Assembly: GCA_051439375.1 (NCBI GenBank)
Contig: JBFRWB010000181.1
Location: 1 to 42,086 of the forward strand
DNA length: 42,086 nt
Direction: 5' to 3'
Source of the DNA: JBGTGT01 sp051439375
GTDB lineage: Bacteria; Cyanobacteriota; Cyanobacteriia; Cyanobacteriales; Microcystaceae
Shown here in pieces: positions 8,971-16,754 of the stretch (the first letter of the stretch is position 1; the number at the start of each line of letters is the position of its first letter). The notes beneath the pieces are model-generated. The model saw only the letters and a program-made list of their open reading frames with translations, was not told the origin of the DNA and did no database searches. The translations under genes and the position numbers were made by a program.

Positions 8971-10245
8971 TTATGGATTTAATTGATTATTGATCAGGGT
9001 CTTAAGTTCATTTGCTGCTGCTTCTGAAGTTGTTTCTCCTAGTAACACTTGACGATAAAGCTGTTCGGCTGTTTCGGTTATCTGATTGAGGGTTTCCAAG
9101 TCATTTAAGGAGAAAGAGAGACTCGACTGAGATTGCTGCATTAAAGTCGTCCGAATTGGATATAAAAAGGGATTAGAAGAAACTTCTATATTGCTAGGAA
9201 TCATAATTTCTTCAGCAACTAAACGGCGTTGTTGTTGAGTATTGGTAAAAAATTCAGCCAATTTAAGAGCTAGATTCATTTGGTTAAAACTAGACGCTTT
9301 ATTAAAGATAAACATCCATGTTTTTAAAGGAGGAGTAGCGGGATTTGTTTTATGAGGAAGTACGGCTACGCCTAAAGTGTCATTTCCTAAAATTCTCGCT
9401 GCATAAGGAATCCAATCGGATGAACAGGTGAGATAGGCCAATCTGTTTTGCAAAAATGCCTGATATAATGCTTCTTTGTCCTGAGATAAGATGAAATTAG
9501 GCTCATTTTGTGCATTTTTCAACCATTCCATCCATTGTGGCCAGCCCCCTCTTTGTAATGAACTCAAGAGGGTTGTATCATCACTGAGTTCTAGGTCAGT
9601 ATCTTCGTCAGCTTCTAAGAGTAATTCTAAGTAAGTCTTAGCAAAAATACCTGTTCCCCACAATGTTTCTTGAAAACCCGATGTCATACCAACCGAATAA
9701 CCTTTTCGGGCTTGTTCAACTAATTCGTCTAAAGTTTGGGCAGGTTGTTGTACTTTATCGTTATTGTAACAAAGGGCTTTAGTAGATAAAAATAGGGGAA
9801 GACCATAGATTCTACCGCCATATTTAGCTTGTTCTAAGGCCTTTGGACTGAATTTGCTGAAATTAATCGGATAATCATCCAATGAGGCTAATGCTTCTGC
9901 TCGAATGAGTTGAGAGATGTCGGAATCCACCCGAATGAGTAATATATTTGCACCGGCTCCTCGTTCTGCTTCTTTGACAAACTGCTCAAGCGCTTGTCCT
10001 AAGTCAAAAAAGTCGATTAAAACCTTAATATTAGGATATAAAACTTCAAATTCTGCCAATCCTTCCTTAATTCGCCTCTGGTCGGCTTCTTTTTCGGTTT
10101 CTGTTAGTCCGTCTGGTTGTTCTATCCAAAAAAGTATATTTCCCCTAAAATCATTAGTCGATGAATTGAGGTTACTACAGCCAGAAATGCCTATAATTAT
10201 GACAAAAAAAATAACGATTAATGGAATCAGTTTTTTAACAAACAT
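8971..10245 (-). CDS. Lipid-anchored extracellular solute-binding protein (family 1)
   Basis: A 424-residue type 1 (sugar-like) substrate-binding protein of the ABC-transporter kind. The N-terminus is a lipoprotein signal with a long hydrophobic core and lipobox ISGC, so Cys23 would be lipidated. Features of the family are NILLIRVDSDISQLIRAEAL, the segment YGLPLFLSTKALCYNNDKV that shapes the ligand cleft, and GVAVLPHKTNPATPPLKTW. The start is supported by AGGAG 6 bases before the ATG. No permease or ATPase gene is near; instead an MscS channel gene follows at 23 bases. It may serve a transporter encoded elsewhere or act as a sensor. The ligand cannot be read from the sequence. Confidence 0.87.
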   Translation of the reverse strand: MFVKKLIPLIVIFFVIIIGISGCSNLNSSTNDFRGNILFWIEQPDGLTETEKEADQRRIKEGLAEFEVLYPNIKVLIDFFDLGQALEQFVKEAERGAGANILLIRVDSDISQLIRAEALASLDDYPINFSKFSPKALEQAKYGGRIYGLPLFLSTKALCYNNDKVQQPAQTLDELVEQARKGYSVGMTSGFQETLWGTGIFAKTYLELLLEADEDTDLELSDDTTLLSSLQRGGWPQWMEWLKNAQNEPNFILSQDKEALYQAFLQNRLAYLTCSSDWIPYAARILGNDTLGVAVLPHKTNPATPPLKTWMFIFNKASSFNQMNLALKLAEFFTNTQQQRRLVAEEIMIPSNIEVSSNPFLYPIRTTLMQQSQSSLSFSLNDLETLNQITETAEQLYRQVLLGETTSEAAANELKTLINNQLNP

Positions 10246-10267
10246 GGGTTACTCCTGACGCTTATAG

Positions 10268-10300
10268 CAGTGAACAGTTAACAGTAAACAGTAAACAGTT
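10268..10300. repeat. Short tandem direct repeat, AACAGT(A/T)A unit
   Basis: The spacer upstream of the solute-binding gene has four closely spaced copies of a 7-8 base unit (GAACAGT, TAACAGT, AAACAGT, AAACAGT). Similar low-complexity tracts are common in cyanobacterial spacers. I see no gene in it, and it could be replication slippage. Confidence 0.6.
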
Positions 10301-10354
10301 TTCAACTATTTTTATATTGAACTAACTATATTGTAAAATAACAAAAAGAGTTAG

Positions 10355-10383
10355 TGACTTGGCAAAATTATTTCACCAAGTCA
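10355..10383 (-). terminator. Probable intrinsic terminator after the YkvA-like gene
   Basis: Perfect 8-base arms TGACTTGG and CCAAGTCA are separated by 13 bases. Read on the minus strand, the hairpin is followed by CTAACTCTTTTTG. It lies 52 bases after the stop of the minus-strand gene at 10436-10711, in the right place to end it. The T-run is short and not directly adjacent, so confidence is moderate. Confidence 0.55.
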
Positions 10384-10435
10384 TCTGTAGATTATTATTA
10401 AAGATAAGAGGGTTGTGTTTGATTTAAAACTGATG

Positions 10436-10711
10436 TTAGCTCACCACTTTAGCTTCAACAACCTCTTCTGAATCATCCTGAACGATTGTATTACCTTTTC
10501 TTTTGTCAATGAGAAGACGAGATAATTCCGTGGTTAATAAAGTGATCACAACGCCATCATCAATCCAACCGACAATTGGTATAAAATCTGGAGAAATATC
10601 AAGGGGACTCAGTAAATAAAGTAATGTACCAATAACAATAACCCAACGATATTTAGGGTGACGAACTTTACTGCTATACCAGCTATAGAAGGATTCGGCT
10701 AAGTGTTTCAT
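10436..10711 (-). CDS. YkvA/DUF1232 family small membrane protein
   Basis: A 91-residue protein of the DUF1232 (YkvA) family, whose molecular role is not established. The signature YLLSPLDISPDFIPIVGWID is present, preceded by a hydrophobic segment (WVIVIGTLLYLL) and followed by another (GVVITLLTTELSRLL), so it probably sits at the inner membrane. The length is typical. It appears to be a single-gene unit: the AIM24 gene upstream is 97 bases away and a hairpin terminator follows. Confidence 0.88.
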   Translation of the reverse strand: MKHLAESFYSWYSSKVRHPKYRWVIVIGTLLYLLSPLDISPDFIPIVGWIDDGVVITLLTTELSRLLIDKRKGNTIVQDDSEEVVEAKVVS

Positions 10712-10808
10712 GTTGGTCAGTTCCTCTGAATTTCTATTCTTAGTTTGCCGTAAAATAGAGATTTAAAAAAGTCGTAGTAACGCCCTAAAGCTGACGGTTT
10801 ATACTACC

Positions 10809-11501
10809 CTAAATTCCCGATTGGTTCAGATTTTTTCCTAATAATTGACCCAAACGATAAGCATTATGGGTTTGACAAAATACTTTACCCTGTCCATGGA
10901 AACGACAAACTTGCTTTTCCTTATGGAAAAAAGTCCCTAATCCTCCTTTATTAAGCTTACTTATCGTAAAATCCAAGCTATTCTCAAAGGCCACTAGATG
11001 AGCCATATCCACCATATAATCTCCATCAACCATAACTTCATAAATGGCTCCAAAACTCTGAAGAATGACCTTTCCTTTTCCCGTTACACTTAACCAAAAC
11101 AAGGATTCTTTATCTAAAAAAGCTTTAAAACCCCGAAATCCCACAAATAAATCAACGGCGGAGGGACAGGCTAAAAAAGCGGTACTTTGAACTACCAATT
11201 TATATTTGGTCAATTCATAGACTAACAAATCACCCAAGAGTGTTGGGCTAAGAATGATTTCACAATGATCGGTTGTTGCCTTGAAAGTTGTTAAAAATAA
11301 GGAATCTCCCCCAATTACTGGCGTTATTTCATCTTTCCCTTTCTTCTGGCTTCCTCTCCTCATTGTTGTGTTCACTTCTGCTCCATTACTCATCGAAATC
11401 ATTGCACCCGCTTGCACTGTAATTTCTTCATTTGTGTCGAGAAGAAGACGAACAATTGAACTATCCGGTTGTTGTAAAATAGCAGTTTCCATACCATTCA
11501 T
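10809..11501 (-). CDS. AIM24 family protein (second of tandem pair)
   Basis: A 230-residue AIM24/TIGR00266-type protein, a beta-rich family of unsettled function. Typical features are the opening beta repeats (VRLLLDTNEEITVQAGAMIS), the internal GFRGFKAFLDKESLFWLSVT, and the C-terminal LDFTISKLNKGGLGTFFHKE. Either of two ATGs (11501 or 11492) could be the start. It follows a divergent paralogue with only 5 bases between them, so the pair is surely one operon, and the two products may form a mixed oligomer. No signal peptide is seen. Confidence 0.85.
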   Translation of the reverse strand: MNGMETAILQQPDSSIVRLLLDTNEEITVQAGAMISMSNGAEVNTTMRRGSQKKGKDEITPVIGGDSLFLTTFKATTDHCEIILSPTLLGDLLVYELTKYKLVVQSTAFLACPSAVDLFVGFRGFKAFLDKESLFWLSVTGKGKVILQSFGAIYEVMVDGDYMVDMAHLVAFENSLDFTISKLNKGGLGTFFHKEKQVCRFHGQGKVFCQTHNAYRLGQLLGKNLNQSGI

Positions 11502-11506
11502 TTATT

Positions 11507-12142
11507 TTAGAGTTTTTGTGTAAGATACTCACTTAATCGCTCAAGATTGCGAGATTGTAAGTAAAAAAGCCCTTTTCCTCTCAAAAGGCATCCCATACCC
11601 CCTTTTGTAACTGAATGGGGTTTGAGGCGAATAGAGGGTTCATAGGCGAGTAAATGACCGCTTTCTACGGCGAATTCTGTATAGAGAACTCTTTTTGTTA
11701 TTCCTCCATAAGCACTGATAAATACCCGACCTTTCCCTGTAAATTTAAGCTTAAATAGCCCTTCTCCCCTCAACCAACTTCCGAGTCCGCCCCAAGCTAA
11801 ACCCATGTTAACATCGCTGGTATGGGCTAAATACGCCCCCGGTTGCACACAAATTCCCCCTCGTTTGAGATCAACCCGTTCAACATCTCCTAACATCGGT
11901 TGACTCAGAATGAGGGAACGAGGTTCATCATGTTGATTTTGATACACATTAACTAGAAGGGAATGTTTGCCCAATAATTTACCCAATAGGGCTGAAATGA
12001 GATTACCTGCAAACTTTGTCTTCATTTTAATTCCTGCATCCATACTAATCAGGGTGTCAACCGCCGTTACAATAGATTCATCGGGGTTAAGGGTAACAAA
12101 TAGGGTCGCAAATGCAGGCCGAAAGCGGATTTTATATAGCAC
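11507..12142 (-). CDS. AIM24 family protein (first of tandem pair)
   Basis: A 211-residue paralogue of the next gene, showing the same plan: FRPAFATLFVTLNPDESIVT, then YLAHTSDVNMGLAWGGLGSW, GEGLFKLKFTGKGRVFISAY and the C-terminal VTKGGMGCLLRGKGLFYLQS. The start is a GTG preceded at 11 bases by a strong AAGGAGG sequence. The function is not established. The two paralogues have clearly diverged, so the duplication is old rather than recent. Confidence 0.85.
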   Translation of the reverse strand: MLYKIRFRPAFATLFVTLNPDESIVTAVDTLISMDAGIKMKTKFAGNLISALLGKLLGKHSLLVNVYQNQHDEPRSLILSQPMLGDVERVDLKRGGICVQPGAYLAHTSDVNMGLAWGGLGSWLRGEGLFKLKFTGKGRVFISAYGGITKRVLYTEFAVESGHLLAYEPSIRLKPHSVTKGGMGCLLRGKGLFYLQSRNLERLSEYLTQKL

Positions 12143-12318
12143 GCTTCTTGAAGTCCTCCTTGTTAAAAGATGAGTAGGGTTGAGTTTAGGAGTTTGTCGG
12201 AATTGAGCCGTTCAGGAGTTCAGAAGTTTTAGGGTTATTCAGTAAGCCGTGAACATTAAGTGTTAGAAGCCAAGCTCAGAGAACTTATTATCCTAATTCT
12301 ATAATCAACTTTAGGAAA

Positions 12319-12699
12319 TTATGAATTATTATCAGACTCACATCCTATTCTCAATGCACCCATTAACCAAGCATCTGGACGAGGTTCGAGTTGACTAGAA
12401 CTATTGATCACATTTTGCCAACCATATCCTTCTGCATCGTATTGTTCCATATTGGATTTTAGGGTAATTAGATCCTTAATCACTTGAGAACGGTCTGTTT
12501 TGAGCAAATCTAGAAATTTGTCTGTATTTTCTGCTTGTGGCATTGATGTGATGATTGCACAAATCTCGCTGTGACTCGGAGGTTTAGGACTCACCCCTTG
12601 GACGCTTTGAGAATAAATTGAAGCCATTAGAATCGTTATTATGCAGAATAACAGGGTTAATCTTTGCTTTAATTTTAGCAAATTCTTTTGTAAGTTCAT
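12319..12699 (-). CDS. Small exported hypothetical protein
   Basis: A 126-residue protein with a basic N-terminus and a hydrophobic signal segment (LTLLFCIITILMASIYSQS), with cleavage likely after SVQG or nearby. The mature part is mostly helical (DKFLDLLKTDRSQVIKDLIT) with two cysteines (SEICAII and RIGCESD) that could pair in the periplasm. I do not recognise the family. It is divergent from the cobyrinate synthase gene with 57 bases between start codons, so the two may share a control region. Confidence 0.6.
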   Translation of the reverse strand: MNLQKNLLKLKQRLTLLFCIITILMASIYSQSVQGVSPKPPSHSEICAIITSMPQAENTDKFLDLLKTDRSQVIKDLITLKSNMEQYDAEGYGWQNVINSSSQLEPRPDAWLMGALRIGCESDNNS

Positions 12700-12756
12700 G
12701 ACAAGTCACAAAAATGAGGTTATTGTTCATTATCCATTATCCATTCTTGACACGAT

Positions 12757-14172
12757 ATGGCTTTAATTATCGCAGGTGAAAGAAGTGGGGTCGGTAAAAC
12801 CACATTAACCTTAGCCTTACTGTCTTATTTAACTCACAAGGATTATCGGGTTCAATCTTTTAAAGTCGGTCCCGATTATATAGATCCTTTATTCCATACA
12901 GCAATTACGGGTTATCCTTGCCGTAATCTAGATCCCATTTTAACCTCACAAACCTATGTTCAAGATTGTTTTAAGCATCATTGTCAAGATAAAGATTTCG
13001 CCGTTGTCGAAGGGGTAATGGGGTTATTTGATGGGGTTAGTTTTCCTAATCCCCAAAATAAGCATACCATTCCTAATTATGCCAGTACCGCCCATATTGC
13101 CCGTCTTTTAGCCCTAAATATTGCCTTAGTCATTGATTGTAGCCGTTTATCTGGATCGGTGGCTGCAATCGCCCAAGGTTATCGCTTATTTGATCCCCAT
13201 TTAACCATTGCAGGGGTCATTTTAAATCGGGTAGGTAGCGATCGCCATTTAGAATTACTCACAGATGCTTTAAACTCTATCAAGATGCCCATTTTAGGAA
13301 TTTTTCGTCGTCAAGATTCTCTGACACTTCCTGAACGTCATCTAGGGTTAGTGCCTACCCACGAACATCCCAAATTATCTGATTTTTTCGATAATTTAGC
13401 GACAATTGCGCAAACAGCCTTTAATTGGGAGTTACTTCTTCCCTTACTGAAGTCTTCCAAAAGAGACAAGGAAAATAAGTCCCTCCCACCTTTTATCAAA
13501 TTAGGGAAAAACAATTCCCAAAATTCCCTCCTACCTTCTAAGCACAAAATTGCCATCGCTAAAGATGCTGCATTTAATTTTTATTATCCTGATAACTTAG
13601 ATATTTTGCAGCAATTAGGAGCAGAATTAATCTTTTTTAGCCCAATCAGCCATAAAAATCTCCCTAAAGACTGTCAAGGGATCATTTTAGGGGGAGGTTT
13701 TCCCGAAGTGTTTGCAGAAGCGTTAAGTGAAAATAAAAGTATGATTAGGTCGATAAAAGAGAAAATCATCAAAAATACACCCATTTATGCAGAATGTGGT
13801 GGATTAATGTATCTGAGTGAGGCAATTATTGATTTTCAGGGGAACTCTTATCCAATGGTAGGCGCATTACCAACGACAGCCAAAATGGGGAATAAATTAG
13901 TTTTAGGATATAGAAAAGCAGTTAATACAACAAATCACTGGTTATTTTCTTCTCAAACAGATATCTGGGGACATGAATTTCACCGTTCTTATTTAACTCA
14001 GTCTTCTCCTTCCCCATTGTTAACCCTAAAAAGTTTATCTTCTACAAAGCCTAAAACCTTTGATGGTTGGTCATTCCAGCGATTATATGCCGCTTATCTT
14101 CATTTGCATTGGGGAAGCCACATAGCGATCGCTCAAAATTTCTTAGGTGCTTGTCTTGATTTTCCTAGATAG
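12757..14172 (+). CDS. cbiA: Cobyrinate a,c-diamide synthase
   Basis: A 471-residue glutamine-dependent amidotransferase that uses ATP to amidate the a and c side chains of cobyrinate in cobalamin synthesis. The N-terminal dethiobiotin-synthetase-like domain has the P-loop GERSGVGKTTL (Lys14), VGPDYIDPLFH, and EGVMGLFDG. The C-terminal class I glutaminase domain has IILGGGFPEVFAEAL, the nucleophile Cys347 in YAECGGLMYL, and a late histidine region with GHEFHRS. The link between domains (about residues 230-262) is low-complexity and rich in Lys, Ser and Asn, longer than expected. The length fits CbiA/CobB proteins. I see no cobalamin riboswitch upstream. A 9-base-arm hairpin follows the stop. 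Confidence 0.94.
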   Translation: MALIIAGERSGVGKTTLTLALLSYLTHKDYRVQSFKVGPDYIDPLFHTAITGYPCRNLDPILTSQTYVQDCFKHHCQDKDFAVVEGVMGLFDGVSFPNPQNKHTIPNYASTAHIARLLALNIALVIDCSRLSGSVAAIAQGYRLFDPHLTIAGVILNRVGSDRHLELLTDALNSIKMPILGIFRRQDSLTLPERHLGLVPTHEHPKLSDFFDNLATIAQTAFNWELLLPLLKSSKRDKENKSLPPFIKLGKNNSQNSLLPSKHKIAIAKDAAFNFYYPDNLDILQQLGAELIFFSPISHKNLPKDCQGIILGGGFPEVFAEALSENKSMIRSIKEKIIKNTPIYAECGGLMYLSEAIIDFQGNSYPMVGALPTTAKMGNKLVLGYRKAVNTTNHWLFSSQTDIWGHEFHRSYLTQSSPSPLLTLKSLSSTKPKTFDGWSFQRLYAAYLHLHWGSHIAIAQNFLGACLDFPR

Positions 14173-14190
14173 CTGCGTTAGGCTTTGGTT

Positions 14191-14211
14191 AATAACTTCC
14201 TAGAAGTTATT
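14191..14211 (+). terminator. Hairpin after cobyrinate synthase
   Basis: AATAACTTC and GAAGTTATT form perfect 9-base arms around a CTA loop, 19 bases after the stop codon. The following sequence is TGGCCATTTTAG rather than a clean T-run, so it may act as a weak terminator or a processing and stability hairpin. Confidence 0.55.
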
Positions 14212-14244
14212 TGGCCATTTTAGAAAAATTAGGAGGTGATGCCC

Positions 14245-14316
14245 ATGAGTGATAGTAGTAAAAGCATGGGTCTCCTGATCGATAATAGCCGGCTGTGTGC
14301 CGGGGCTGTTCGCTAA
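14245..14316 (+). CDS. Possible 23-residue leader peptide inside the structured RNA
   Basis: An ATG at 14245 opens 23 codons ending at TAA (14314-14316). It is preceded, 4 bases away, by AGGAGGTGAT, a full match to the anti-Shine-Dalgarno sequence of 16S rRNA. The peptide begins MSDSSKSMGLL and shows no signal or membrane segment. Both the Shine-Dalgarno sequence and the ATG are paired in one predicted fold and free in the other. It may be a real small protein or an accident of a GC-rich structured RNA; the initiation signals are strong, but the short length gives no coding statistics. Confidence 0.3.
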   Translation: MSDSSKSMGLLIDNSRLCAGAVR

Positions 14317-14396
14317 GAGCAAACATTGTCATAGACAAGACTTGCCGATGCGTTCCATCCGGCAGTCAGGTTTCGATCAGTGCAGACCCTACTAGA

Positions 14397-14457
14397 CCGC
14401 TCCTGCATTATGGTATCTCAATTATTTAGATACTACCGCAGGAGCGGATAGTTTTTT
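14397..14457 (+). terminator. Strong intrinsic terminator of the structured RNA
   Basis: CCGCTCCTGC (14397-14406) pairs perfectly with GCAGGAGCGG (14438-14447). The loop contains a further helix, GGTATCT with AGATACT (one wobble pair). TTTTTT follows at 14452-14457. This is the clearest rho-independent terminator in the window. Confidence 0.85.
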
Positions 14458-14657
14458 AGGGGGACTGAGAGGAACTTTAACAAATTTTTTATACCCTAGA
14501 ATTAGCTAGAATGGCTATATTAGGAGTGGCTTTACCCTTAAACCATTTCCCTAGCACTGCCTTAAGAGATAGGAAGGGCAATCCATAGATAAACCTTTAG
14601 GTTATGCTTGCCAAACCTTAAAAAAAATTATCTCTCTCACATTTTGATTTTGCTGTG

Positions 14658-14663
14658 TATAAT
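14658..14663 (+). promoter_or_regulatory. Likely -10 element of the porin promoter
   Basis: A perfect TATAAT lies 67 bases before the chosen porin start codon, which would give a leader of about 60 bases. I see no good -35 hexamer at the usual spacing; TTGATT upstream is only 8 bases away. Activator dependence is possible, as is common for cyanobacterial promoters of this type. Confidence 0.5.
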
Positions 14664-14729
14664 GGGATGAGGAATAAAGCTACTCAACTTGTAGCCAACC
14701 CTATATATGGTGTGAGGAAACGTACAATC

Positions 14730-16631
14730 ATGAAGAACCTACTAAGTAAGTCCTTGCTGGCTAGCCCAGCATTATTAGGGATTGCTTTAGCCCTAGCTCC
14801 CTCTGCAAATGCTGCTGAAGGGTTAATTCAAACAGAAGATCCCGTATTTGATGCCAGTACATTAGAAATTGCTCAAGTTCAATCTGAAAGCACTGAACTA
14901 ATTAATCAGATTGAAGCTTACGGTACTGAAGGTCAAAACCCCAATCTTGAACAGGTAACCAGTGTTAACGAACTCCGTGATGTTGAACCCACTGCATGGG
15001 CCTATGAAGCCTTACGCAGCTTGGTTGAGCGTTATGGTTGTATTGTTGGTTACCCCGACCGTACCTTCCGAGGAAACCGCGCCTTGACCCGTTGGGAATT
15101 TGCGGCTGGTTTAAACGCTTGTATGAACGTGATGGAGCGTTTAATCCAAGAAAATGTAGCGGTTCTTCAAGAAGACATCGACAAGCTAAAACGGTTAATG
15201 GAAGAGTTCCAAGCTGAGTTAGCTGCATTAGGCGCACGGATGGATAACCTTGAAGGTCGGGTTGCGTTCTTAGAAGACCACCAATTCTCTACTACCACCA
15301 AGTTAGCTGGGGAAGTTATCTTTGGTGCAACGGGTGCATTTGGTTCTGGTAACAACAACCAATTTGTCTTCCAAGATCGGGTTCGTTTGAACTTCAACAC
15401 CAGTTTCACTGGGGAAGACCGTTTAGTGACCCGTTTAGCCGCAGGTAGTGCTGTTCCTTTCCAAACTAACGTTAGCGAAGCACCTGTTACCTACTTTGGA
15501 ACCAACCCTCCTGAGGGCAATGAAAGTATTGGGTATAGTGGTGTCATCAACGACGGCTCTCTTGCCCTTCCTGCCACATTACAGACATGGCAGAATACCC
15601 AAACTGGCAACGATGTCATTGTTGATTGGTTGGCTTACTACACGCCCATTTCCCTTGGTGAGAACCTAAAATTACAAACCTACTTCGCTGGTTTTGGTGG
15701 TTTGTGGGATGACTTCACCCCCACCTTGAACCCCTACTTTGAAGACTATGACGGCGGTAACGGTGCATTAAGTACCTTTGCTCAACGAAGCCCGATCTAC
15801 CGTATTGGTGGTGGTGGTGGGGCTGGACTTAGCCTCCAGTTAGGATTCCTTGAAAATATCCTTGGCCCCTCTTCCTTTACGATGGGTTACTTATCAGGAA
15901 CGGCTAACGATCCCTCTGAAGGCTTTGGCTTGTTCAACGGTAACTACGGTGCATTAGGTCAAATTAATACTAATCTATTTGACTTTGTGAACATTGGTCT
16001 CACCTACGTCCACGCTTATCACCGTCCTGAAAGTCCCATCTTTGGATCTGGTAGCTTAGAAGGTGGTGGTTTAGTGGGTACAACGGCTGCTAACTTATCC
16101 ACCTCTGAGCTTTCTGGGGTCTTCAGTCCCAGTAATATCACCCCCGATGAACCGATTCCTGATGGTGCTTTCCCCAACGGCACTGCTGAACCCATTAATA
16201 CCTTTAGTGATAGCTTAGGCGGAAAGGTAACCAACAGTTATGGTGTTAATGTCGCTTTCAACCTATTTGGTGCGGCTAGTTTCAGTGCCTATGGTTCTTA
16301 CACCGATGTTCGCTTAGTTAATGTCGGCGATGGTGACATCTGGACTTATGGTGGTGGTATTGCTGTACCTGACCTCTTTAAAGAAGGAAGCGTTTTAGGT
16401 CTCTTTGCTGGTGCGCAACCTTACTTTGGTGGTTATAACCTTGCAGGTGCATTAGGTCAAACCACTGCGCTAAGTCGTTCTATTCCTATCCACGTTGAAT
16501 TGTTCTACAAATACCAAGTCACCGATAATATCTCTTTAACTCCCGGTGTCATCTGGATTTCTGCACCTGACCAATTCTTCAGCACCAATGATGAAATCAT
16601 TGGTACACTTCGTGGTACTTTCAACTTCTAA
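14730..16631 (+). CDS. SLH-domain OprB-type outer-membrane porin
   Basis: An outer-membrane beta-barrel of the cyanobacterial SomA/iron-uptake porin type. I start it at the ATG at 14730 because a normal signal peptide begins there (KNLLSKSLLASPALL, then PSANAAEG) and a GAGG lies 13 bases upstream; an upstream GTG in frame falls inside the -10 box. The protein is 633 residues. An SLH domain follows the signal (DVEPTAWAYEALRSLVERYG, then GYPDRTFRGNRALTRWEFAA), which anchors to the peptidoglycan-linked wall. Next is a coiled coil (VLQEDIDKLKRLMEEFQAEL), then an OprB-like barrel from about residue 190 to a C-terminal Phe (GTLRGTFNF), the usual barrel assembly signal. Codon use is richer in C and G than in the neighbours, consistent with high expression. 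Confidence 0.93.
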   Translation: MKNLLSKSLLASPALLGIALALAPSANAAEGLIQTEDPVFDASTLEIAQVQSESTELINQIEAYGTEGQNPNLEQVTSVNELRDVEPTAWAYEALRSLVERYGCIVGYPDRTFRGNRALTRWEFAAGLNACMNVMERLIQENVAVLQEDIDKLKRLMEEFQAELAALGARMDNLEGRVAFLEDHQFSTTTKLAGEVIFGATGAFGSGNNNQFVFQDRVRLNFNTSFTGEDRLVTRLAAGSAVPFQTNVSEAPVTYFGTNPPEGNESIGYSGVINDGSLALPATLQTWQNTQTGNDVIVDWLAYYTPISLGENLKLQTYFAGFGGLWDDFTPTLNPYFEDYDGGNGALSTFAQRSPIYRIGGGGGAGLSLQLGFLENILGPSSFTMGYLSGTANDPSEGFGLFNGNYGALGQINTNLFDFVNIGLTYVHAYHRPESPIFGSGSLEGGGLVGTTAANLSTSELSGVFSPSNITPDEPIPDGAFPNGTAEPINTFSDSLGGKVTNSYGVNVAFNLFGAASFSAYGSYTDVRLVNVGDGDIWTYGGGIAVPDLFKEGSVLGLFAGAQPYFGGYNLAGALGQTTALSRSIPIHVELFYKYQVTDNISLTPGVIWISAPDQFFSTNDEIIGTLRGTFNF

Positions 16632-16676
16632 GCTGAGTCGATGTTCAGTTAAACTTGAACTTGAATGAAGTTTTTT

Positions 16677-16705
16677 AGCTCTATCCTTGTGGTAGAGCTT
16701 TATTT
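16677..16705 (+). terminator. Porin terminator
   Basis: AGCTCTATC (16677-16685) pairs with GGTAGAGCT (16691-16699), with one G-T wobble and a 5-base loop, followed by TTATTTTT. It lies 45 bases after the porin stop and before the HAD gene. Confidence 0.8.
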
Positions 16706-16754
16706 TTAGGATAAAATTAACAGTTAAAACCCTTAACTCTTCTTATTTGACATC

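Larger units (their letters stand above)
14231..14457 (+). ncRNA. Candidate structured RNA with 3' terminator and alternative folds
   Basis: This gene-free stretch shows dense complementary segments. A long helix pairs GGGTCT (14268-14273) with AGACCC (14384-14389) and CTGATCGA (14275-14282) with TCGATCAG (14373-14380). Inside it lie four successive hairpins with stems at 14289-14303, 14308-14324, 14326-14338 and 14343-14364. The 3' end is a strong intrinsic terminator at 14397-14457. A competing hairpin pairs AGGAG (14231-14235) with CTCCT (14272-14276) and CCCATG (14242-14247) with CATGGG (14265-14270); it uses the same bases as the long helix, so the two cannot coexist. The porin downstream has its own promoter, so this is probably an independent RNA or a regulated leader. 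It does not match 6S, tmRNA, SRP, RNase P or cobalamin riboswitch features as I remember them. Confidence 0.7.

Noticed and set aside
14281..14400. Cobalamin riboswitch near cobyrinate synthase
   Set aside because: No B12-box type sequence was seen, and the RNA lies after that gene rather than before it.
14655..14729. Upstream in-frame GTG extension of the porin
   Set aside because: The GTG lies inside the likely -10 box, and the extension would put 25 residues before a normal signal peptide.
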